Positions 28,712 through 37,492 of a DNA stretch of 64,000 nt are shown here, piece after piece. The notes beneath the pieces were generated by a model. The model was not told the DNA's origin. It searched no databases and saw nothing but the letters and a program-made list of their open reading frames with translations. The translations under genes and the position numbers were made by a program. The stretch is from assembly GCF_000185305.1 (NCBI RefSeq), contig NZ_GL622200.1:1188608-1252607 (forward strand), written 5' to 3'. This DNA is from Aggregatibacter segnis ATCC 33393 (GTDB taxonomy: Bacteria > Pseudomonadota > Gammaproteobacteria > Enterobacterales > Pasteurellaceae). Within the stretch, counting starts at the first letter, position 1. Every line of letters begins with the position of its first letter.

Positions 28712-30414
28712 AGCGTTAATACCTCGTCCGGGATAAAAATCCCGTCATCTTCATTTAGCATAATTCGACCGATTGCCATCATTAACGCAACCGCGCCATC
28801 AATTTTGTTTTCTGGAATTTCTTTCACCGGTCTAACGATGTCATCATTCCCGGCGGCAGTTTTCCCGACCACATTACCAATACACCAAGTCATGATAGGG
28901 TTCCCGTCATGGTGAAAACGGCCTGATTCGATAGCCGCTTCAAGCTCTTTCATCGGATCTGATAAGTTGGTGTAGTTCTGTGTGATGGTTATCGGGTTTA
29001 ATCCCTCGTCCGCCATATCGTGAGAGATGGCGATCGCGCCGTGTGGGTCAATTGCAGCACAGTTAACCTGATGCTCCCTGTTTGTGTCTTTCACACATTC
29101 AAGGATTTCGCGATAGTCCACCTCTGCGCCGTCGGTTGCGATTAAATGCCCGCTGACTACCCATTTTTGGTATTTATCCACCACTCGTTTTAAAGCAGTA
29201 TCAGTACTAAAAACAGTGTCTTCCGGCACAAAAAACAATGGAGAAATACAGTAATAATGACGTTTACCATCAATAATTCGACTAAACACCCGCACAAGTG
29301 AGTTCATATCGAGCTTTCGCGCCATATCCAGGCCGAGGAAAACTTCTTCACCTTGGAAATCTTCAAGGCTTAATGTTTCGTCGTAACACTTCTCCCAGCT
29401 CACCATGTTGAAATAGGATTCTTTCGCTGATACCCAAACATTCAGGTGCTTTGTTTTGAATTTATTCGTAAAGCGTGGATTATTGATCGCCTGTTTCTGC
29501 TGACTTATCAAATAATCCGCATAAACCGAAACGTCAAAATTCGGGTTAGCTTTTTGTAGCACTTCCGGACTTGTCCAGTCGTCGCCCTCGTCGATTGTGT
29601 AGATTAAACCGAACAATTCATCATTCGGCACCGTGCCATTCAGCATTTCAATCACTTCGCGGCGCTTGTCGTAACAAGGACCTTCAATGTTGTAACCCGC
29701 CGTCGTGATAATCCACATCAACGGCTGGCGACGTGCGCCCATACCGGTGAGCATTGTTGTATAAAGTTCGTCGTCTTTATGCTCATGGTATTCGTCCACG
29801 ATCGCACAACTCGGCGACGCACCGTCCCCGGGGTTCCCGATTAATGGTTCAAAGCGTGATCCGTCGGCGGGGCGGTTAAGATTGGATGCGTTAACTTCAA
29901 TTTCGAATGTTTTACAGAGCAATTCTGTTTTCTTACACATTAACCGGGCAGGGCGGAACACCTCCCACGCTTGCTTCTCGGTTGTTGCCCCCGAATAAAC
30001 CTCCGCGCCGAACTCGCCATCTACGCAAAACATATACAACCCAACACCGGCAGAAATAGCCGATTTTCCGTTTTTACGCGGGATTTCGGTATAAACTTCA
30101 CGGTAACGGCGTAATCCGCTGATTTTCTTGATCCAGCCGAAAGCGTTTGCCACTGCGAATAATTGCCACGGCTCAAGCGTAATTAGCTGTCGTTTTAACG
30201 CCCACTCGCCTTTAGTGTGCGGCAAAAGTTGAATAAATTTACAAGCCCGTTCCGCCAGTTTTTCATCAAAGCGAAAAGGAAAATCTTTGTCTTTCTGATT
30301 TTTCAGATCGTCTAAATGCCGTTGACAGGCTTTAATCACCAGTCGGCAAGCGGGGATTTTTCCGGAAACAATGTCCTTTGCGTATTTGTTCGCTTTTTTC
30401 ACATTGTCGGTCAT
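28708..30414 (-). CDS. Terminase large subunit
   Basis: The 568-residue packaging motor has an ATPase domain with a deviant Walker A ([13 protein letters not shown], near residue 105) and Walker [15 protein letters not shown], and a C-terminal RNase H-like nuclease domain with acidic residues in [17 protein letters not shown] and AIDPHGAIA. It matches the Terminase_1 type used with P27-like small subunits in HK97-type cos phages. It overlaps terS by four bases. Confidence 0.93.
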   Translation of the reverse strand: MTDNVKKANKYAKDIVSGKIPACRLVIKACQRHLDDLKNQKDKDFPFRFDEKLAERACKFIQLLPHTKGEWALKRQLITLEPWQLFAVANAFGWIKKISGLRRYREVYTEIPRKNGKSAISAGVGLYMFCVDGEFGAEVYSGATTEKQAWEVFRPARLMCKKTELLCKTFEIEVNASNLNRPADGSRFEPLIGNPGDGASPSCAIVDEYHEHKDDELYTTMLTGMGARRQPLMWIITTAGYNIEGPCYDKRREVIEMLNGTVPNDELFGLIYTIDEGDDWTSPEVLQKANPNFDVSVYADYLISQQKQAINNPRFTNKFKTKHLNVWVSAKESYFNMVSWEKCYDETLSLEDFQGEEVFLGLDMARKLDMNSLVRVFSRIIDGKRHYYCISPLFFVPEDTVFSTDTALKRVVDKYQKWVVSGHLIATDGAEVDYREILECVKDTNREHQVNCAAIDPHGAIAISHDMADEGLNPITITQNYTNLSDPMKELEAAIESGRFHHDGNPIMTWCIGNVVGKTAAGNDDIVRPVKEIPENKIDGAVALMMAIGRIMLNEDDGIFIPDEVLTL

Positions 30415-30893
30415 TGGAATAACTCCGCAAATGGATTGCTTGATTGCGTATCAGCATTGCTCATTAGTCGGCTCCGGCTACTTGGGTCAAGTCCAAGCAA
30501 CGAGCCGAATTTTGCCATATCAGCCAGTGCTTCTTTCAGGGTCGTGTAAGCAGGGTTCCGCTTTAATCCACTTTCCGTCTCAATAGTTCCACCGAATTTT
30601 TTAATATCAGCGTTAGCGGCTTTTCTGTTCTGATACGCAATGCAATAGTTAGCAACGGTTTCTAAGTCGGTTTTCAAAACTATACCCTGCGGGCAAAGCT
30701 CTTTTAACACAAAGTGCCACATTACAATGCCATCATCATTCAAATCATCAGGCGGCGGGGTGTCGATCGTTAATTGTTCAGAAACCAATTCATTTTCGTT
30801 TAATTTTCGTTTGCCGGGGTTGCCTTGCCGTTTCTTAACTGCCGTAGGCTTAGGCTTGCGCCCACGCCCCGGAACAAGTGCTTTCCCTGTCAT
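30411..30893 (-). CDS. Terminase small subunit, P27 family
   Basis: The 160-residue protein starts [36 protein letters not shown], the basic N-terminus typical of the P27 family, and ends in [27 protein letters not shown]. It recognises the packaging site and regulates TerL. The HNH gene upstream is commonly needed with this terminase type for cos cleavage. Confidence 0.9.
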   Translation of the reverse strand: MTGKALVPGRGRKPKPTAVKKRQGNPGKRKLNENELVSEQLTIDTPPPDDLNDDGIVMWHFVLKELCPQGIVLKTDLETVANYCIAYQNRKAANADIKKFGGTIETESGLKRNPAYTTLKEALADMAKFGSLLGLDPSSRSRLMSNADTQSSNPFAELFQ

Positions 30894-30979
30894 TTTGGCG
30901 TTTACCTCAAAATCTTAATTTCGCGGTTGTGAAAATTGAGTTGAACGGGCGGTATCCATAGATGAAACCTATAGAGATT

Positions 30980-31010
30980 TACCCACCCCCTCCCCGTGTA
31001 GAATTGACCG
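30980..31010. other. Candidate cos region
   Basis: The gap between HNH and terS holds a pyrimidine-rich run, ACCCACCCCCTCCCCGTG. In phages with a P27 terminase and HNH gene, cos lies in this gap. The exact nicks cannot be read from the prophage. Confidence 0.35.
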
Positions 31011-31021
31011 CAATTTAAACG

Positions 31022-31372
31022 CTATCTCAAGCGCTCTCTTGCAGTTTTAAATTTATGACATGAATTACATAAACTTTGTAAGTTTGAAAGATTGTCACTG
31101 CCACCATGTGCTTTAGCTATGATGTGGTCAACGGTTGTTGCTGTAACATATCTACCTTTTTTTAAACACTCTTGGCATAGATACTTGTCACGCTCTAAGG
31201 CGACGGTGCGCAACGCTCGCCACTGTGAGCCATAACCGCGTTGGCTTGCCGTCTTGCCTTGCTGGTGTCGTTGCCATCCGCAACCTAAATGCAGTTCACA
31301 ATAACCGCTTGAATGCGTTGTTGTGTTCTTACATCCCTGTTTTCGGCATGCTTTAGGTATTCTTGCGGGCAT
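31022..31372 (-). CDS. HNH endonuclease
   Basis: The 116-residue protein has an N-terminal Cys-rich zinc motif (CRKQGCKNTTTHSSGYCELH), a second pair CQEC, and the HNH core DHIIAKAHGGSDNLSNLQSLCNSCHKFKT. It lies just before terS, where HNH proteins help terminase cut cos. The start at 31372 (MPARIPKACR) has AGGA six bases upstream; two earlier Met codons are possible. Confidence 0.88.
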   Translation of the reverse strand: MPARIPKACRKQGCKNTTTHSSGYCELHLGCGWQRHQQGKTASQRGYGSQWRALRTVALERDKYLCQECLKKGRYVTATTVDHIIAKAHGGSDNLSNLQSLCNSCHKFKTARERLR

Positions 31373-31434
31373 TTCCATTCCTATTGTGTACATACAACAA
31401 AGGGCGCTTGTTTTAACGCCCTTTAATTTTCTAT

Positions 31435-31716
31435 TTAGTGCTGAGTGTTCTCAACTTGCCACTCGCGGATCTTATCAATACGATTTAAGCACATGTCGCG
31501 CTCACGCTTAAGGATGACTGAGTATTGAGTGATGTCTCCGTATGTGTTGCCGTTAAACCCTGTTCTGTCTAAGTGGGCAATGTAGGCAGATGGCAATGCA
31601 GGACAACCGGCATCTTGTGGCTTACTTCCGCAAGAACTCAACAACATTACGAGGAGCGGAAGCATTATAAGGATGGCTTTGTTTAATATCTTGTGGGATG
31701 GATTTAATAACTTCAT
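31435..31716 (-). CDS. Outer-membrane spanin Rz1-like lipoprotein
   Basis: The 93-residue frame starts inside Rz in another frame and overlaps it by 95 bases. It has a signal sequence and lipobox LLSSC (Cys29), so the mature part is an outer-membrane lipoprotein. With Rz it fuses the inner and outer membranes in the last lysis step. The mature part is longer than the proline-rich lambda Rz1. Confidence 0.8.
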   Translation of the reverse strand: MKLLNPSHKILNKAILIMLPLLVMLLSSCGSKPQDAGCPALPSAYIAHLDRTGFNGNTYGDITQYSVILKRERDMCLNRIDKIREWQVENTQH

Positions 31717-31978
31717 CTGATTCGCTCCGTGCTTCTGCTTCTTGTTTCGATAGCTCTAACATGATGCGCTGATTTTCAGCCGCTTCGTCTTTTAGCCTTG
31801 TTATCTCTTTTTCTTTTTGAGATAACGCTTGCGCCTGCTCTTTGTTGTCGGCTCTTAAGTCAATAATAGTGTTGTACTGGTACCGCAAAACGCCGAGCAG
31901 GCACAAAACCGCAACGACACCAACACATATCGCACCAAACTTAATCCGCTTAATTAATTGTTCACCGGGGTTAAACAT
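31622..31978 (-). CDS. Inner-membrane spanin Rz-like
   Basis: The 118-residue protein has one N-terminal membrane helix (about 14-32) and a periplasmic coiled coil (ADNKEQAQALSQKEKEITRLKDEAAENQRIMLELSKQEAEARSESDEV). This is the i-spanin design. It overlaps the endolysin by 25 bases and contains the start of Rz1. Confidence 0.85.
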   Translation of the reverse strand: MFNPGEQLIKRIKFGAICVGVVAVLCLLGVLRYQYNTIIDLRADNKEQAQALSQKEKEITRLKDEAAENQRIMLELSKQEAEARSESDEVIKSIPQDIKQSHPYNASAPRNVVEFLRK

Positions 31979-32529
31979 AAATCACGCTCTCTTATTCTGC
32001 GCTTCATAATTGACGGGTGTGGCTTTCCGTTTACGCCGACATAGTTCGTAAATGTGTTACACATACGCACAAAATCTTTATCTAAAGCCGCTTTGTATAA
32101 CTGAGTTTTAAGACGCTTACCCGATTTTTTGTCGTAGTAGTAACGAGCACCGCCACAGCCTAAATTATGAATAACAGACCCTAAAGCATCTATTTGATTT
32201 TGATTCATGTCTGCACCGTTAAAGTAAAGCATGATGCAATCACCTGATTTCTTGAGATCTTTGGCATATTGCTCCGCTATTTCTTCATCGGTGTAGCGCT
32301 TATTTTCAAGAATCATTGTTCCGCCAGTAACGGCTGCGCCAATACCGTAAGTTAAAACATGAGCCGAACAGCGGTAAGGGTCACGGCGACAACCTTCTTC
32401 GTCGCCAATAGCTTGGGCCCCCTCTTTGCTGATCACAAGGTCATCCGCATAATCAGTGTAAACCTTGCCGACAATAACACTTACCAAACACACCGCGCCG
32501 GCTAACGTTTTTTTAACTGTTTTGTTCAT
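31954..32529 (-). CDS. SAR endolysin (phage lysozyme, GH24)
   Basis: The 191-residue muramidase has an N-terminal signal-anchor-release helix (LAGAVCLVSVIVGKVY) rather than a cleavable signal. The catalytic triad follows the E-8-(D/C)-5-T rule: Glu45, Cys54 and Thr60 in EGCRRDPYRCSAHVLTYG. It is exported by Sec, held in the membrane, and released when the holin collapses the membrane potential. It overlaps holin and Rz. Confidence 0.88.
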   Translation of the reverse strand: MNKTVKKTLAGAVCLVSVIVGKVYTDYADDLVISKEGAQAIGDEEGCRRDPYRCSAHVLTYGIGAAVTGGTMILENKRYTDEEIAEQYAKDLKKSGDCIMLYFNGADMNQNQIDALGSVIHNLGCGGARYYYDKKSGKRLKTQLYKAALDKDFVRMCNTFTNYVGVNGKPHPSIMKRRIRERDLCLTPVNN

Positions 32530-32749
32530 TAATCAGATTCCCGTTTTTGTCGCGGATTCCCGCTCGAATTTCTTCAAGCTCCAGCATACGTTTTTTATAT
32601 CTTGATTCCCGCCAATAGCCGCAAACCGTCACAATAATACCTATCAATATAGCCCATTCAGACAATGTGAGCGCACCGATAAATCCTGTAACCCAACCAA
32701 GGACTTGAGACTCAATCGGCATATCCTTAAACACTTGCATTTTTGCCAT
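32513..32749 (-). CDS. Putative holin (pinholin-like)
   Basis: The 78-residue protein has hydrophobic segments at about 17-33 and 34-48 and a charged C-terminus (SRYKKRMLELEEIRAG). It overlaps the SAR endolysin gene, where a pinholin is expected. MAKMQVFKDMPIESQV starts at 32749; a longer frame reads back through the terminator stem. Confidence 0.75.
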   Translation of the reverse strand: MAKMQVFKDMPIESQVLGWVTGFIGALTLSEWAILIGIIVTVCGYWRESRYKKRMLELEEIRAGIRDKNGNLINEQNS

Positions 32750-32774
32750 ACCCCACCCCGCTTTCCTCGAGGCA

Positions 32775-32810
32775 ATAAAAAACCCCAACTGTTACCAGTC
32801 AGGGTTTGTT
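32775..32810 (-). terminator. tR'-like terminator upstream of the lysis genes
   Basis: AACCC-ACTG pairs with CAGT-GGGTT across a GTAA loop, followed by TTTTTTATT on the minus strand. It lies about 60-90 bases after the late promoter, so transcription should stop here unless Q acts. Confidence 0.8.
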
Positions 32811-32873
32811 TAAATCCACATCTATTAATTTCATCGGTGAACATCACTTACACGACGACCACCATATATTCAA

Positions 32874-32903
32874 ATGATAGGACAAGATGACAAGGTTTGT
32901 CAA
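32874..32903 (-). promoter_or_regulatory. pR'-like late promoter
   Basis: On the minus strand TTGACA (32898-32903) and TATCAT (32874-32879) are separated by 18 bases. The -35 overlaps the Q stop codon. Promoter, short leader and terminator in this order match the Q-controlled late promoter of lambda. Confidence 0.7.
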
Positions 32904-33406
32904 TATATAATTTTGATACTTTTTGCATTTTGTCGCCCAGTTCGAAGAATAACGAAACCGGTTACAAGCAGTTCGTGAATTATCGCTTTTGCCAATTTCA
33001 ATTCTTTTTCAACATTCCGCTTCACTGTTTTAAGGCTCGGAATGCGAATATCTGACTTACCAGCGCACGGCTGCATTTTCATCTCTCCACAGTTTTCACG
33101 CAGTTTAACGGCTATGCGATTTATCGTGTTTTTGTTTACGTAATACGAAAACACGATATAGTGTAAAGTGCGGTCGTTCTTGAAGAAGAATTGCTCGATA
33201 AGCTCACTAATCATCATGCCTGTTTCATCATCACACACAGGTTCGCTTGGTTCTGCCGGAATCACGCTTTTCATTAATCTAGCGATGATATTTAGCCCTG
33301 GTTTATCTAATCTACCTAATCTAATCCACGCACCCCATGGGTACATGTGCTTATCAACAAATTCTTCCTGTTCCTCGGTTAGTTCTAATTCGCTAAATTT
33401 ACGCAT
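32900..33406 (-). CDS. Late antiterminator Q-like protein
   Basis: The 168-residue protein lies after rusA and directly before the late promoter and lysis genes. YPWGAWIRLGRLDKPGLNIIARLMKSVIP and FSYYVNKNTINRIAVKL suit a Q-like DNA-binding helical protein of the antiterminator Q/DUF1133 type. The family call rests mainly on position and general pattern. It should load on RNA polymerase paused at the late promoter and allow read-through of the many stems in the late operon. Confidence 0.7.
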   Translation of the reverse strand: MRKFSELELTEEQEEFVDKHMYPWGAWIRLGRLDKPGLNIIARLMKSVIPAEPSEPVCDDETGMMISELIEQFFFKNDRTLHYIVFSYYVNKNTINRIAVKLRENCGEMKMQPCAGKSDIRIPSLKTVKRNVEKELKLAKAIIHELLVTGFVILRTGRQNAKSIKIIY

Positions 33407-33761
33407 CGATACCTCTAATTTTAATGATTGACTTACCTTTACTTACTACGCCTTTTTCCTCGATTGAGTATTTGCGGATGATTTTGCGGTTATCGTCTTT
33501 GATTAATCCGGCGCCGACCAAGCTATCAAAAATCCCTTTAGGTAAATTATCAAGGTCACGTGGGCGGTTGTCTGGGAAGTAGATTTCCATCTTGATTTCA
33601 ACCGCACTTTCAAACGGATCGAACTGCGAACAAACCTCAGTAGCAATGCGTTTAAATTCCCGCCCTGCTTTTGATATGTAATGCTTACCTTGTCTTGTGT
33701 GCTTCCAGTAGTGGTTTACACTCGGCGGGTACGGTAGGCAGATTTCAAGCCAATCACTCAT
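33399..33761 (-). CDS. rusA: Holliday junction resolvase RusA-like
   Basis: The 120-residue nuclease begins MSDWLEICLPYPPSVNHYWKHTRQGKHYIS and carries the RusA catalytic Asp motif RPRDLDNLPKGIFDSLVGAGLIKDDN. It resolves four-way junctions during phage replication and recombination. The start at 33761 overlaps the DUF1364 stop (ATGA); the longer reading frame is an artefact. It stops eight bases into Q. Confidence 0.9.
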   Translation of the reverse strand: MSDWLEICLPYPPSVNHYWKHTRQGKHYISKAGREFKRIATEVCSQFDPFESAVEIKMEIYFPDNRPRDLDNLPKGIFDSLVGAGLIKDDNRKIIRKYSIEEKGVVSKGKSIIKIRGIDA

Positions 33762-34051
33762 AACTTGCCCTCGCGGATTAAAATTGCCTGAGTGCGTGCC
33801 ATACCCTCCAAATGAGCCAGTAACAGTTCGTCCTTGGTGTAACCGATCTTTGTTCGTAAATCGATTGCGTCGTGACAGCTTGAGCACGCCCACGCCCCTA
33901 ATTGGTCGGGCGCTTTTTGCCCTGCTCCAGTAATGCCAGCGGCGCGTATGTGTGCTAATACGGTTGTTTCCGGGTTATAATTACAAACACCAACTAACCG
34001 CACTTGGCATTCTCGCCCTTTAGCTTCTTTTCGATAGTCTATTTTTCCCAT
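33758..34051 (-). CDS. DUF1364 family phage protein (putative zinc/HNH-like nuclease)
   Basis: The 97-residue protein (GRECQVRLVGVCNYNPETTVLAHIRAAGITGAGQKAPDQLGAWACSSCHDAIDLRTK) has two Cys pairs and His residues in the DUF1364 arrangement, similar to a small HNH nuclease. In lambdoid phages members lie beside rusA or ninG. The activity is inferred from the fold-like metal ligands. Confidence 0.8.
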   Translation of the reverse strand: MGKIDYRKEAKGRECQVRLVGVCNYNPETTVLAHIRAAGITGAGQKAPDQLGAWACSSCHDAIDLRTKIGYTKDELLLAHLEGMARTQAILIREGKL

Positions 34052-34120
34052 ATTTTCACCTCTAAAATTGATCGCACTTTTTTTTGTTTGAACTGTAAAT
34101 TATTGGTTGACGGTTGCAGC

Positions 34121-34756
34121 TCAACCGCCAAACCCTATTAATTGATTAATCTTGTTATCCAGTGCCGCTTCGTCTTCATAGATATTACAAAGCGTTTCGT
34201 TCCAGATGACGCCGTACACCGTTTTATACACATCGTTGAATCGTTCCTGGCTCATGTTCGCGAATGAGATTGACCAACGCTCTTTAACGGTTCCCCCGTC
34301 TTGTGCCGGTTTGATATCGTAAAATCCCGCTTTTTTCATCACATGATCGAGATACGATTCAAGGGTTTTCATTCCCTCATAATCCAATTTTGATTCACGA
34401 TTCAACCGCACTTTTGCCAGCACGCTATCTGCTATCGGTTTAGTTACGTTCTGATACAGATTCTCATCGTTGGCCGCTACTGCGATTTCTCTTGCGACTG
34501 CCTGCGCTATCCATTCTTCGGCTTGGGTCAGTACGCTAAATTCAGGCTGCCAATATTCAAAACCTGCATCAAGAAGCGCGAAAAACTTCTTGTGATGTTG
34601 GTAATTCCGATTGTTACCGATGGGTGTAATTTTTACCGCACTTCCAACCGGCAACCCCTTGAGTAAATTGCGGTCGTAGTCTGTTTCCGCTACAACCGCA
34701 CCATTCGCATATTTAACCGCGTGGATTACCGTTTTTTTCGGCTTTTGGCTCGCCAT
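34121..34756 (-). CDS. DUF1367 family phage protein
   Basis: The 211-residue protein contains DRNLLKGLPVGSAVKITPIGNNRNYQHHKKFFALLDAGFEYWQPE, the DUF1367 hallmark. It is a common nin-region gene in lambdoid prophages between the methylase and rusA, and its biochemical role is unknown. It overlaps the methylase gene by 31 bases. The gap to the next gene (34052-34120) holds only an uptake signal. Confidence 0.8.
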   Translation of the reverse strand: MASQKPKKTVIHAVKYANGAVVAETDYDRNLLKGLPVGSAVKITPIGNNRNYQHHKKFFALLDAGFEYWQPEFSVLTQAEEWIAQAVAREIAVAANDENLYQNVTKPIADSVLAKVRLNRESKLDYEGMKTLESYLDHVMKKAGFYDIKPAQDGGTVKERWSISFANMSQERFNDVYKTVYGVIWNETLCNIYEDEAALDNKINQLIGFGG

Positions 34757-35244
34757 TCGAGTTCACCTAAATCATCGATGTGGACATGACGGATAACTTG
34801 CCCCATATTTCGGTGACGCGGGTCAAATATCGCTAAGTGATTACCACGACAGACATCAGTCCATAACCCCGTTTGAGGACTTAAAAACTTAATGCGGCCA
34901 CCAACAATAAAACGGATTTCTGTCGCTTTTTGAGTGATTAAGGAAAACCATTCTGTGCTAATGTCAACCGGTAACAACATAACCACTAAGCAGTTGTAAT
35001 TTTCGAACAACTCGACAGAGCGCTTGATAAAACTTAATGGATCGCTAAACGGCGGATTGATGAAAATACGCTCGTTTTGTAGCGGGTAAGTTAAGTAATC
35101 CATTTCAGGCGTTACATATCGCTCAAGTTTTGCGTTGTGCGGTAGTGCGGCACCATCAATCGTAAAGCCAAATTCAGCATGAATCGGGTTAAATAGCGAA
35201 AGTGATGTTGGGTATGTGTCCTTATCAAATTTTCGCTCTGTCAT
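34726..35244 (-). CDS. Phage N6-adenine DNA methyltransferase (Dam-type)
   Basis: The 172-residue protein has the catalytic motif NPPF (RIFINPPFSDPLSFIKRS) and VVMLLPVDISTEWF, typical of the phage Dam_phage family. These modify adenine, often in GATC, and may protect phage DNA or affect replication control. The protein is short and lacks a separate target-recognition domain, as the family does. It overlaps the P-like gene by four bases. Confidence 0.88.
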   Translation of the reverse strand: MTERKFDKDTYPTSLSLFNPIHAEFGFTIDGAALPHNAKLERYVTPEMDYLTYPLQNERIFINPPFSDPLSFIKRSVELFENYNCLVVMLLPVDISTEWFSLITQKATEIRFIVGGRIKFLSPQTGLWTDVCRGNHLAIFDPRHRNMGQVIRHVHIDDLGELEWRAKSRKKR

Positions 35245-35915
35245 CTTTTCATTCCTATAATCTGTTTAAGTTTTGCGATGTTTTCTGCGGCTTTTTCCGG
35301 ACTGGTTGGCACGGTTGTTTGTGTCGGTAGTTGTTTTCTGCGTGCCGGTATTGTTTCGCCGCTTTCAATTCGCTTTGCTATTGCCTTGAGTGCCTGTTCG
35401 CACTCTTTTTTAAATTCCGTCGGTGTCCATTGGTCACGACGACCGCGGCTGCACAAGTCGGTTAATAACCAGTATTCTGCGTCCGATAAATAATTAAATT
35501 TATCCTCACCGTCCGTGCAGTAAACCGCTTGAAATTTACTTACTCGCGCCGGCAATTCGTCAGGTGTTGGCAAACCAAGAGTGGAGTAATCCGTTATGTT
35601 GCACCATGCGATGAATTGACCTACTGACGGGAAAAACGCGCTTGCTTGTGTGGCGGCAATATCAAGTCCACGTTTGAGTTTTAACGGGGTAACTACGCCG
35701 GCTTTGAGTAATTCTTCAAGCCAAATTTGCTTTGCGTAGTTGTAATCTTCGGTGGTAGCAAACGCTTGTTTCCATGCGGGGTGTAACGCTTTCAGCCGCT
35801 GGAACATACGATCAACAAGTTTCGTTGCGTTGTCAGAAATCCGCGCTTTTTCCACCGGCGCGCGATAGTTTGGCTCGCTACCGATGACCTGCGCTAAGTT
35901 TGCTACGGTTCTCAT
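35241..35915 (-). CDS. Replication protein P-like helicase loader
   Basis: The 224-residue protein follows O as in lambda and has the P-like segments VDRMFQRLKALHPAWKQAF, WLEELLKAGVVTPLKLKRGLDIAATQASAFFPSVGQFIAWC. gpP recruits the host DnaB helicase to the origin complex. It overlaps O and the methylase by four bases each, one tight replication operon. Confidence 0.85.
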   Translation of the reverse strand: MRTVANLAQVIGSEPNYRAPVEKARISDNATKLVDRMFQRLKALHPAWKQAFATTEDYNYAKQIWLEELLKAGVVTPLKLKRGLDIAATQASAFFPSVGQFIAWCNITDYSTLGLPTPDELPARVSKFQAVYCTDGEDKFNYLSDAEYWLLTDLCSRGRRDQWTPTEFKKECEQALKAIAKRIESGETIPARRKQLPTQTTVPTSPEKAAENIAKLKQIIGMKR

Positions 35916-36685
35916 ATCATCGACCCTCGCGGCACATTGACCGTGCGACCGATAGCCCAGCTGCCGTCATCGGCGAAATCATCGCGTTTTTTGCCTTTCG
36001 CGCCGGACAGGTTTTTACACCAATCAGCCCGAAAACCTTGCCAGTTTTGGCAAATAGCGATTTCGATTGCTTCGGCAAGCGGAATGCCTGCCTTGTCGGC
36101 TTCGCGCTGAAATCCCTCAAGTGCGGTCCTCGTAATCGCCGCTTTTTTCGATTTTCGGTGTTCGGCAAAATCATCAGCAAGCTGACCGGTAATACCGAAC
36201 TCGGCAAGCAGCGAAAGTGCGGTATTTTTTTGCGAAGTTTTTTTAATTGTATTTAATGGTGTATTTATATTGTTTTTATGTGAGGTACATTTTTTGCTAC
36301 TGGTACTAGGTACATTTTTTGCTACTACCCTAGTGGCATTTTTTGTCACTGGTTGTATTTCTTGTAACTGGGTACATTTTTTGCTACTGGTACTAGGTAC
36401 ATTACGAACCAAATAAAATTTATTTGTTATGCCTAATTCGCGCTCAGTAATAATCAAGCCCGCTTGCTCTAATTCGTCGATAACGGCGTAAATCGTGCGC
36501 TTATCCTTGATCTTCGTTTTCTCTTGGAATTGAGATACGGAAATGTAATCGCTTTCCCGCTGCCAGCCTGTTGTTTGACGCGCGATTAATAAATAACACT
36601 TAACGGCGTTCCCTGATAAATCAGCAATCAATTCATCAACAAACGCATTGGGGATTTGGAAAGAATTAACGATAAAATCACTCAT
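35912..36685 (-). CDS. Replication initiator O-like protein
   Basis: The 257-residue protein has a winged-helix N-terminal domain of the Phage_rep_O type (about 1-95, SFQIPNAFVDELIADLSGNAVKCYLLIARQTTGW). The Ser/Lys/Cys-rich linker (95-150) is encoded by the iteron repeats and carries NVPSTSSKKCT twice. The C-terminal domain (about 155-257, GFQREADKAGIPLAEAIEIAICQNWQGFRADW) should contact P. It binds the origin inside its own gene. It starts one base after the antirepressor stop. Confidence 0.88.
   Translation of the reverse strand: MSDFIVNSFQIPNAFVDELIADLSGNAVKCYLLIARQTTGWQRESDYISVSQFQEKTKIKDKRTIYAVIDELEQAGLIITERELGITNKFYLVRNVPSTSSKKCTQLQEIQPVTKNATRVVAKNVPSTSSKKCTSHKNNINTPLNTIKKTSQKNTALSLLAEFGITGQLADDFAEHRKSKKAAITRTALEGFQREADKAGIPLAEAIEIAICQNWQGFRADWCKNLSGAKGKKRDDFADDGSWAIGRTVNVPRGSMI
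36285..36403. repeat. Iteron array, probable replication origin in gene O
   Basis: GGTACATTTTTTGCTAC starts at 36285, 36309 and 36371, and as GTGGCATTTTTTGTCAC at 36333. A more diverged copy lies near 36352 and a partial one near 36393. The first three units are 24 bases apart. Lambda has its origin iterons in the same place within O. The surrounding DNA is AT-rich on the plus side (36235-36285). Confidence 0.75.
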
Positions 36686-37449
36686 TACGCCACCGTCTTA
36701 TCTTGTTTGAAATTACCATTCCAGTTTGCTTTCATCGGTAATTGATTTTTCATGTACCAGTCATAGATTTTTGCTGCGCCCTTTTGCAGCAAAACCGGCT
36801 TGTAAAAAATACGCACTTCTTGACCGTGTTCGGCTACCTGTGTGTTTTCTTCGGTCAGATACACATCGCGCGCACGGGATGTTACGCGCCAGCCGTATTT
36901 ATCCTTGTAAACCCAACCTTTACGAGCCAAGAAATCATTGATCTGCGAAGAATTAGCACCGTTTAACCCTTTTACAAACTGAGGCGCGCTCATACCGTGG
37001 CGGAAATAGCTCTGCATTGATTCAATCTGTTCTGATTTCTGTTTGCTATCCAATAAAGCGCGTTGTTCACCCTCTTTTGCGTCAGCCCATGCGCGAGCCG
37101 CTGCAACCGGATCAGAAAAGTCAGGTAAAAGTGCGGTCGAATTTTGATTTGTTACCGCCCTATCAAAAGTGCGAATAACGTATAAGTGGAATTTAGGACT
37201 AATCCACATTGCGTAAGCGTAAACAAGTTCTTTACTTACGAATGTTCCAAGTCCTTGTTTTGTAAGGATAGACGGAAATCCGTCTTTTGAAATTTCGCCG
37301 ATTAATTCTTGCGTTTGCTGATTTGATAACCAGTAAGCAGGGCGATGACGACTTTCACCACCGCTTGCTTGATGTAAATCATTTAAGCAAAAACGCCCTT
37401 GTTCATCTTGGCGAATTTGTGTATCATAAAGCTGTATTTTGGTTTTCAT
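36685..37449 (-). CDS. KilA-N/ANT-type phage antirepressor
   Basis: The 254-residue protein has a KilA-N domain at the N-terminus (about 1-100, FCLNDLHQASGGESRHRPAYWLSNQQTQELI, GLGTFVSKELVYAYAMWISPKFHLYVIRTFD) and a C-terminal KilAC/ANT domain (about 145-245, FLARKGWVYKDKYGWRVTSRARDVYL). Such proteins bind phage repressor or DNA and favour lytic growth. AAGGAA lies before the ATG at 37449; the longer frame starts in the cII tail. Confidence 0.88.
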   Translation of the reverse strand: MKTKIQLYDTQIRQDEQGRFCLNDLHQASGGESRHRPAYWLSNQQTQELIGEISKDGFPSILTKQGLGTFVSKELVYAYAMWISPKFHLYVIRTFDRAVTNQNSTALLPDFSDPVAAARAWADAKEGEQRALLDSKQKSEQIESMQSYFRHGMSAPQFVKGLNGANSSQINDFLARKGWVYKDKYGWRVTSRARDVYLTEENTQVAEHGQEVRIFYKPVLLQKGAAKIYDWYMKNQLPMKANWNGNFKQDKTVA

Positions 37450-37492
37450 AAAAAATTCCTTCGTACAGAACCACTGTTGCCGCCGTGGTTTT

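Noticed and set aside
36285-36403. Short CRISPR-like array
   Set aside because: Spacing is too short and varied, and the units lie inside gene O; iterons fit better.
35912-36685. Frameshift in gene O suggested by the repeated peptide
   Set aside because: The frame is continuous; the repeated peptide is explained by the iterons.
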